From Saussurea involucrata (taxonomy: Eukaryota > Streptophyta > Magnoliopsida > Asterales > Asteraceae): a DNA stretch of 64,000 nucleotides. Below, in pieces: positions 56,016 to 64,000 of the stretch (positions are counted from its first letter, which is position 1; each line of letters opens with the position of its first letter). The notes under the pieces were generated by a model. The model had not been told where the DNA came from. It saw only the letters and a list, made by a program, of their open reading frames with translations, and searched no databases. Made by a program: the position numbers and the translations under genes. The stretch lies in assembly GCA_033807775.1 (NCBI GenBank), contig CM066314.1:146495429-146559428 (forward strand), in the 5' to 3' direction.

Positions 56016-57829
56016 ATGTCGATTGAACCAGAGAGTTCTATCGTGAGTCAGGAGGATTTAGATGCCTTTAGGCGTATAGCGAAGATCCCTGCGGAAGTAG
56101 AGTTTTAATCATTCCAGGGGATATACGTCCTGAGAATTGTCTCGAAGGATGCTTCGTGATATACGAGTATCCCTTCAAAATAGGGTTTGAGTGGCCGTAT
56201 TCGGTTTTATCTAAGAATTTCATGCGATATTTTAGCCTGTCACCAGGGCAGTTGATGCCCCAACTTTGGCGGGTTTTTCTGGTTATCGAGCGATTGTCTG
56301 CAAAGTGGGATGCACCTATGACCCTGAATGATTTCTGGTTGCCTTATCATGTTAAGAGAGACAAGAATTGGCGTTACAGTCCGTATTCCAAGTTTAAGGG
56401 TGATCGTACCCTGGTTTTAAATACTGCGGTCAACGACCGTGGATGGAAGAAGAGGTACGTATTCGTGCGTACTGACTCGCTTAACATCAATAGCAAATGG
56501 ATTCGTCCTGACTGGAACATGGGAGGTATGCTTTTTTGATATATGTCACTGTTTGGTTCTTCCGCTTTCTATTTACTCATTGTTTTTTGTCGTCTTCAGA
56601 GATTCAGTACGATGCTTTGCACCCGAACGAAGGTTCTCGAGCCAAGGTTGACAGATTCCTGAGTTATAGTACTGATGATCGATCTTTCGTCACGTGGCAA
56701 CCGGCGGCCGAGGACGAGGACGCGATGGGAGATTCTGAAGAAGAGGGAGAGGAGGATGAGAGGGAAGAAGCGACTGGTAAACGTAGCGTAGTTTTTATTT
56801 TACTTTGTTTACTCTATCCGCCTGACGCTTCATGTATTTCCTGATTAGTGCCGACCAAGAGGAAATCGGTCTCTAGGGCGAGAGGGGAGCAGGTTATGCG
56901 TGCCCTTCGGGGTGAAAATGTTTCGACAGCTGGGTCGAGCGAAAAGACAACCCGGAGGACAGTCCTGAGGGAACCGTCGTCTAGGGTTGATAACTCACCG
57001 GGAGTTGTTATGCCTAAGGAGGCGAGGGCGCCATCTAGCCGTTTTGGCGTAACGGACGCGACACCAGCAAGTTCGGCGCTTCCGGCGACAATGATGAGAC
57101 CGGTGTTCAAGATGTCAACCCCATCATCTGCCATCAGGGGCGAGGGGTCATCGGCCGAAGTCGCGATGGTTAATTTTTCATTGCCGTCGGACTTTATGGC
57201 GGATGGTGTCCTAGACGGGACGACGTTGTTTCCTCACTTGGAGAGGTGTTTGCTTCCATCTTTCAGGGAGCGTTTTCACGGGGTTCCGGCCGGAGAGATA
57301 GGATCTCAGGTTGCCAGTCTGGCGTTCTCAGTAAGTGTCAATCTTTCATGACTTGTTTCAACGTTCGATGTCGTTCGTTGTCTAACACTTTTTCGTGTAT
57401 TTTTAGACGTTCCAATCGTCTCTGGCATTGTACGTCGAGATGTCGAAAGCCGAGGAGTTTGTGGCGTCTGCTTTGAAAAGGGAGGAGGCGGTGTTGGAGA
57501 GAGAGAAGGCGGCTTTAGATAGGGAGAGGTTTGCCTTGGCGCGTGCTGGCGAGCTACCCATCCAGCTCTTCGATGCTCAGTATGAACTGCAGGAGATTTG
57601 TGCGGGAGGAGTGGCAGATGAAGGTCCTCGGGTCGGGACTTCGAGCAGGGATACGACCGATGTTCCCCTGCCGTCTAGAATTTTCCGTTCCTTGTTTATT
57701 TTGCCATTCGACCAACCAGGGATCGAGTATGTATATAATGGTTTACTTAATGAATATATCTTTTGCTTATGCTTTATTCGAATCAAATTTGATTATAAAG
57801 TCGAACATAAGATACATATGAAATCATGA
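56016..57829 (+). pseudogene. Array antisense gene C (aORF-L), frameshifted
   Basis: The exons are 56016-56525, 56600-56776, 56849-57330 and from 57407. It has the same extra T in exon 1 and the same lost stop in exon 4 as copies B and D. Private changes include GCTACCCATCC in exon 4 (Ala to Pro) and CGTAGCG in the second intron. The splice sites are unchanged. It is not functional in exon 1. Confidence 0.8.
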
Positions 57830-58119
57830 GACTAAGGCGCTCATTGTAATACGATAATAAGAACGTAAAACAAATAAAAACACGCGATTAAAGCATCCAT
57901 TCAGGGTATAAAAGCTAAGAAACTTAGATGTAAGTTATTTAGGCTTTGCGATTGTACGACGAGATCGTACGAGGAATTTGCGTCTTATGCCCCTGTGGAG
58001 GGACGGTCAGGGAAGAAAATCCTGATTGTTTATGTCGTGCGATTCTGCGAATTTAAAGTCATCTAGTAGACTTAATGATTACTGTCGTGCGATTCTGCGA
58101 TAAAACGATGTCGGGGGTT

Positions 58120-58141
58120 GGTCGTTGGCTAGCCAACGACC
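58120..58141. repeat. Perfect 22-bp palindrome, unit C
   Basis: Same sequence and position as in the other units. Confidence 0.9.
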
Positions 58142-58234
58142 CTCCGATGCTTAAGTCAGTAAACGTTTGGTGAGAAAAAATCGTATGAAAAAGAGTTAGA
58201 GAACGTACCATTTCAGACTCTCTCTATTTGCCCC

Positions 58235-58289
58235 CTGTCATTTATTACCTTATCCTTTTTGGGAGGAAAAGATAGGTTTTAAATGACAG
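58235..58289. repeat. 55-nt hairpin downstream of gag, unit C
   Basis: Same outer and inner stems as at 51918. Nothing else is supported in 57830-58404. Confidence 0.75.
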
Positions 58290-58404
58290 AATGTCACGGA
58301 GAAATATTGTCCTGCGTTGACTATGTTGTCGTGCGACCGGGCACCATAATAGACTTATTATTAGAGGAACGAACCTGTCGAGAGCCTGATCTTGTGACTT
58401 TGGT

Positions 58405-60740
58405 TTATTTTTGCGGCTTCAAGGTAGACTTGTAGCACTCACGAGCGACTTTTGGCTCACTCTTAATCTCTTGGATTCCCCATGGCGTAGGGAATTTCAA
58501 CATTTTATGATACGTCGAGGGAACGACTTTCATATCATGGATCCATGGTCGTCCTAAGATGATGTTATAGGCCGACGCATAATCGATGACACTGAACTTG
58601 GTCTGCTTGTTGACTCCTCCGGCATAGACGGGCAAGATTATCTCTCCGAAGGTGCTCGTCGCTTCTCCATTGAAACCGACCAAAGTCGTCGAACGTCGGG
58701 TGATTTCCGAGCGATCGATTCCCATAGCTTTGATGGTGTTGAGAAAAATAACATTTGCTGAGCTGCCCCCGTCGATCAAGACTCGACGCGTTAGACAGTT
58801 ACCGACCGTGATCTGAATGATCAACCCGTCGTGATGCTTCTGATACGAGTCGCCAAGGTCGACGTGGTCAAAAACAATCTTCATGGCTTCTAGCTCCAAA
58901 TCTCCTTTGGGTCTAGACGAGCGAGGAATAGGCCGATCATCGGGCGCCTGACTGGCATGACGCTTGGCCGCTGAATACGTCAGACCACATACGTCTGAAC
59001 CACCGGTGATGCAATTGACGACCTTCGCGTGCTCGGGGGTCGACGGTCGATGGCTATTAGCTGGAACAGCGACATCGTCGATGATATCCTTGAGATTCCC
59101 TTTCAGGAAATGATACGCTAATTCCTTCTTCAATGCGATACAATCGTCTGTCGCATGACCATGATCGACGTGGAAGTCGCACCACTTTGATTTTTCTTTT
59201 TTAGCATCGTCCAGGTCGGACTTCTTTGGCCATCGAATGGTCGCTTGGGAATTTTTCAGAGCTTCGACTAGGTCCTTAGCGGTCCCTTTGAATTTGTAAG
59301 AGGATATCTTGGGGTACTGAGTGAACTTAGTCGCGGTCTTGGCTTCTGCTTTCGTCTTGAAACGAACATTTGAAATTTGGCGTGCGGGCTCTATTCTGGA
59401 AACAGCCTTTGTCTTGAACTCTGGCTTTCTGACGCCTAACGACTTCTTGTCGTCAGTGTGCTTGCGACGAAAGGCGGCATCATCCTCAACCCTCATATAT
59501 GCTAAGGTTCGAGCTCGGACGTCTTCGAAATTCTCTGGGGGATATTTGGTCAGATCGGTGTATAGATCTGAACTATCGTCCAGACGACGCTTATAGGCTT
59601 CGATCGCAGTTTTGATGTCACAATTGCGGATACTGATCATTTTGGCATTGAATCTATTGAAATAACTTCAAATACACTCACTGGTCTTCTGCACGACATA
59701 GTACAGATCACTAGTCTGCTTTTCCATCTTACGACTGCTGGCGAATTGCCGGAAGAATTGGTTGACCAATTCGGCAAACGACCCGATAGATTTGGGTTTG
59801 AGATTGATCAACCACTGGAGAGATGGACCAGTGAGAGTCGCCCCGAAACTCTTGCACATGCATACTTCCTGGTACATGTGTGGAATCGAGATTGTCCACA
59901 TGAGCTGCTTATACTGCGCGACATGCTCGGTTGGATCGGTCACACCCGAATACTTGGGAGTGAAGGCAGGAATGTTATACTTCTTTGGGACCTCGACGGT
60001 GGCGATCTCGTCGATGAAGGGCGACGCCTGATACCCCGAGCGAGGCTCGACGTCGACAGGTACGGCTGCCCCAGGCAACTTGGCGAGCAATGACAGGACG
60101 CGCTCATTTTGGTATTCTAACATCTTCAAACGCTGGGCGACGGGATCGTTAAGATCAGGGTTTGCCCCTGTCGAGGGATTGGTCCCTGGACTAGTGCCAT
60201 TACCATGCGACGAACCATTGGTGTCCCCGTTGAACGGAACAAAATATGGTTGCGACCCATAATGGAATTGTTGCGGTCCATTCTGAAACGATTGTGGTCC
60301 ATGCTGAAATGGCTGCGATCTCTGCTGAAAAGATTGCGATCCTTGCTGGAAAGGTTGCGGACCACTTTGGAACGGCTGGGATCCATTCTGAAATGGCTGG
60401 GCGCCACCTTGCAATGGTTGGGATCCATTGTTCAAGGGTGGTGGTCGGATGTGCTGAGGGGAATCTGCCCAGACTGGGGATTCGGAATGAATGGACCCGG
60501 CTGCTGATTCTGCATGAATGGACCTGGATGCTGATTCTGCGCGAACGGGCCTGGTCCCGGACCTGGATTCTGGATGAATGGTCTAGGACCATTCTGGGGT
60601 CCAAAAGGATTCCTTAGTCGCGCGATCTCTTCAGCTGCTCTGCGATTCTGCTCTGCCATTGCATTGAGTTGATTCCTGGCAACCTCGAGCTCCTGATACA
60701 TCTGAGCGACGGCTTGCTGCGGATTTCCAGGGGTTGCCAT
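58405..60740 (-). pseudogene. gag: gag-protease, array unit C, frameshift and one stop
   Basis: This copy lacks the two TAG codons of units A and B. Instead it has a one-base deletion near 60458 (GCTGAGGGGAATC) and a TGA near 59667, where an Arg or Gln codon stands in other copies. From 59640 to the common stop at 58405 it is open. That part has the zinc knuckle CDFHVDHGHATDDC and the protease LIDGGSSANVIF with the usual Ser. The N-terminal QPFQ-type repeats are complete. It represents the older unit type from which the 3' end of gag B derives. Confidence 0.9.
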
Positions 60741-60820
60741 TTTCCTGCAACAGAAAATAGAAGAAACTCCAAGAAACTATCAGTAGAATGCACGTTCGTC
60801 GAGGATTTTCTCTAGATGTA

Positions 60821-60838
60821 GTCCCACGGATGGCGCCA
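60821..60838 (-). other. Primer-binding site, array LTR4
   Basis: Identical to the site at 48189. Confidence 0.7.
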
Positions 60839-60841
60839 AAC

Positions 60842-61823
60842 TGTTAATGCCAAAAATCGCACCAAAGGGACAACTTAAGGTCGATGTGGACTTAAACAAC
60901 TAAAGAAAGAATCTTTCGACGAGACGTGCGACGAGGATAAAAATAAAGAAACAAAGGATTTGATGACGCAGGAAAAACCTCAATCGAGGAAAAAACCTGC
61001 GGACGACAGGGGGTGTCGTCGTTGCACTATGGTCGCCAATCAGGGGCGATGTCCTTGGATACTGGTGTCGATCGTACAGTGATTACAATACAAATGAAGA
61101 AAATGCTTCGAAATGTAAAGTACAAGTGTTTGAACGTAAAAATAGGTGTTTGTCGTGTACGAAACAAAGTGTAAACTGTTGGTCGAGGGCTGTTGTCGTG
61201 CGTCGAGACTGATTCTTCGACAGAAAGCTCTTCACCGCTGTTATTTTTGAATGCGATGTAGTATTCTGGAATTCAGTGCTAGATGATAACTTTCAGTATG
61301 TGTTTCTCGAGTTCTGCTTCGGATGTTTATTGCTAGATATTTGATGTGTATCGGATGTTATCTGATGATCCTTGATGTGAAGACTTAGCTTGGTATTTAT
61401 AGTCTTCGCGTCATTAATTAGCTCCATTAATGCTTTGATCAACGGCTACAACGGCTGGAAACGGTTGCCGGAGTGATTATCCATGATGATCTTCGTCCGT
61501 TACGGCTATCGATCGTTGATGGTTGCGTCGGTTACATCCGTTGCTCCTTAATGACTTTGACTCCTGCATTAAACACTTAACAAACGTAACAGTCATGGTT
61601 AACGTTAGTTTGGTCGAGGTCGCATGGTTCTATGCGACGGTCGTGCGGGACGGGCGACGCTATGGTCGAGTGTCACGAGGAACTCTCGACTTACCTTTTA
61701 GGAGGGATGACGATGGCGTTTTGGGTCTTTGTCGAGACCTTATCTTAATACAAGATATAGTTCTTAATCATACGTCTTACCTGTTCTGGTCGTGGTCGAG
61801 CGACGTGATTTTTTTCCCAAACA
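60842..61823 (-). repeat. Array LTR4 (982 bp)
   Basis: It agrees with LTR1 against LTR2 and LTR3 at three sites (GACGCAGG, GTCGTCGTTGC, GATCGTACAG) but with LTR2 and LTR3 at most others. It therefore keeps the ancestral state of the array's inner LTRs. A TATA-like TATAAATA lies at 61401-61394. Confidence 0.93.
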
Positions 61824-62330
61824 GTTTGCCCCCAAATTTTGAAAATTGAAAGTCAAATTTAAGTTTTAAATTTTGTCAATCAAACGCATAGGAAATAAGA
61901 CAAGAGTTAGAAATTACCTCAATCGCCTTGGAACTAGACTGGTCCGTTTCTAACTAAACGAGAATTTGAAAAGGGAACGAAGTCGTGACGTCACGATGAC
62001 ACACGATTGTGCTTACCAGCTGTCGATGACAGGTGTCGACTATCCCTGCGGTCATACGAAGGGACGAGAGCACGCGGCGGTCATCCAGGGATTCGATTTG
62101 ATGCGATTGTTTGTATAAATAAAGATCACGATGGGTTTTTTCTTTCTATATTGCGAAGTGTTTATTTGGGAAGAGATTTCGCCTTGATTCCTTTCCATTC
62201 TTCGTCCGAACTTACCCGAATCGTTGCAAATCTTCGGCCTAGTAGAGATTGTTCGAGGTTTAGAGTGTTTATATAACGCATTGCTCTTCCGCTTTGGTTT
62301 TTATCGATCGTCTCCTTCGTTTGATAAACA

Positions 62331-64000
62331 ATGTCGATTGAACCAGAGAGTTCTATCGTGAGTCAGGAGGATTTAGATGCCTTTAGGCGTATAGCGAAGA
62401 TCCCTGCGGAAGTAGAGTTTTAATCATTCCAGGGGATATACGTCCTGAGAATTGTCTCGAAGGATGCTTCGTGATATACGAGTATCCCTTCAAAATAGGG
62501 TTTGAGTGGCCGTATTCGGTTTTATCTAAGAATTTCATGCGATATTTTAGCCTGTCACCAGGGCAGTTGATGCCCCAACTTTGGCGGGTTTTTCTGGTTA
62601 TCGAGCGATTGTCTGCAAAGTGGGATGCACCTATGACCCTGAATGATTTCTGGTTGCCTTATCATGTTAAGAGAGACAAGAATTGGCGTTACAGTCCGTA
62701 TTCCAAGTTTAAGGGTGATCGTACCCTGGTTTTAAATACTGCGGTCAACGACCGTGGATGGAAGAAGAGGTACGTATTCGTGCGTACTGACTCGCTTAAC
62801 ATCGATAGCAAATGGATTCGTCCTGACTGGAACATGGGAGGTATGCTTTTTTGATATATGTCACTGTTTGGTTCTTCCGCTTTCTATTTACTCATTGTTT
62901 TTTGTCGTCTTCAGAGATTCAGTACGATGCTTTGCACCCGAACGAAGGTTCTCGAGCCAAGGTTGACAGATTCCTGAGTTATAGTACTGATGATCGATCT
63001 TTCGTCACGTGGCAACCGGCGGCCGAGGACGAGGACGCGATGGGAGATTCTGAAGAAGAGGGAGAGGAGGATGAGAGGGAAGAAGCGACTGGTAAACGTA
63101 CCGTAGTTTTTATTTTACTTTGTTTACTCTATCCGCCTGACGCTTCATGTATTTCCTGATTAGTGCCGACCAAGAGGAAATCGGTCTCTAGGGCGAGAGG
63201 GGAGCAGGTTATGCGTGCCCTTCGGGGTGAAAATGTTTCGACAGCTGGGTCGAGCGAAAAGACAACCCGGAGGACAGTCCTGAGGGAACCGTCGTCTAGG
63301 GTTGATAACTCACCGGGAGTTGTTATGCCTAAGGAGGCGAGGGCGCCATCTAGCCGTTTTGGCGTAACGGACGCGACACCAGCAAGTTCGGCGCTTCCGG
63401 CGACAATGATGAGACCGGTGTTCAAGATGTCAACCCCATCATCTGCCATCAGGGGCGAGGGGTCATCGGCCGAAGTCGCGATGGTTAATTTTTCATTGCC
63501 GTCGGACTTTATGGCGGATGGTGTCCTAGACGGGACGACGTTGTTTCCTCACTTGGAGAGGTGTTTGCTTCCATCTTTCAGGGAGCGTTTTCACGGGGTT
63601 CCGGCCGGAGAGATAGGATCTCAGGTTGCCAGTCTGGCGTTCTCAGTAAGTGTCAATCTTTCATGACTTGTTTCAACGTTCGATGTCGTTCGTTGTCTAA
63701 CACTTTTTCGTGTATTTTTAGACGTTCCAATCGTCTCTGGCATTGTACGTCGAGATGTCGAAAGCCGAGGAGTTTGTGGCGTCTGCTTTGAAAAGGGAGG
63801 AGGCGGTGTTGGAGAAAGAGAAGGCGGCTTTAGATAGGGAGAGGTTTGCCTTGGCGCGTGCTGGCGAGCTAGCCATCCAGCTCTTCGATGCTCAGTATGA
63901 ACTGCAGGAGATTTGTGCGGGAGGAGTGGCAGATGAAGGTCCTCGGGTCGGGACTTCGAGCAGGGATACGACCGATGTTCCCCTGCCGTCTAGAATTTTC
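62331..64000 (+). pseudogene. Array antisense gene D (aORF-L), frameshifted, runs off the window
   Basis: The exons are 62331-62840, 62915-63091, 63164-63645 and from 63722 past the window end. It has the same extra T and the same lost stop as copies B and C. One private change in exon 1 is AACATCGATAGC. Gag D, if present, lies outside the window. Confidence 0.8.

Larger units (their letters stand above)
28861..64000 (-). mobile_element. Tandem array of gag-class Tat elements sharing LTRs (at least 3.3 units)
   Basis: Four 982-bp LTRs at 28861, 48210, 54527 and 60842 alternate with interiors of constant order: antisense gene on plus, palindrome, hairpin, gag-protease on minus, primer-binding site. 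The spacings are 6317 and 6315 bp. The first unit is about 6.34 kb after subtracting the 13-kb Copia insertion. No pol is present in any unit. Single LTRs separate neighbouring interiors with no target duplication between them, so the array arose by recombination, not by repeated insertion. The left edge interrupts the LINE after GCGGC (28856-28860); the right edge is outside the window. Confidence 0.92.

Overview
The window is plant nuclear DNA made almost entirely of nested LTR retrotransposons. Gypsy elements of the Tat type (double RNase H, antisense extra ORF), a 13-kb Copia element of SIRE/Maximus type with a large third ORF, and an L1-type LINE point to a flowering plant, probably a eudicot; an asterid is a guess from the general look of the Copia proteins. 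I see no host single-copy gene and no tRNA or rRNA gene. This is repeat-rich, probably heterochromatic DNA.

Layout. Positions 1-1187 are the 3' interior of a plus-oriented Tat element. Positions 1188-20344 are a plus-oriented, pol-less Tat element with unusual double LTRs (1188-3283 and 10937-20344). Its gag (3284-7336) is split by a 2.6-kb solo LTR (3530-6163), and its 3' LTR is split by a minus-oriented Tat element (11401-18611, TSD TCTCT). A LINE (plus strand, 20345-28860) follows. It is split by a second minus-oriented Tat element (20446-27211, TSD CCGGG) that has pol but no gag. From 28861 to the window end runs a tandem array of a minus-oriented, gag-only Tat element: four 982-bp LTRs (28861, 48210, 54527, 60842) with about 6.3-kb spacing. 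The first unit carries the Copia insertion (32545-45550, TSD ATATG).

How the parts relate. The Tat copies fall into two complementary classes that share LTR ends, primer-binding site and leader. Gag-class elements encode Gag plus protease, stop at the same codon, lack RT-RNase H-integrase and carry a four-exon antisense gene (Transposase_28-like domain plus coiled coil). The pol-class element has RT-RNase H-second RNase H-integrase starting at the ATG that normally opens gag, has no gag or protease, and carries a short two-exon antisense gene. Together they look like a split, mutually complementing retrotransposon system, although every copy seen here has disabling lesions. Convergent sense and antisense genes in the gag class are separated by a conserved 22-bp palindrome and a 55-nt hairpin.

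The Copia element is young (two LTR differences noticed), but the motif-A aspartate of its RT is replaced by asparagine. Its third ORF appears to be a real transcription unit with its own promoter and a frame-preserving 151-bp intron.
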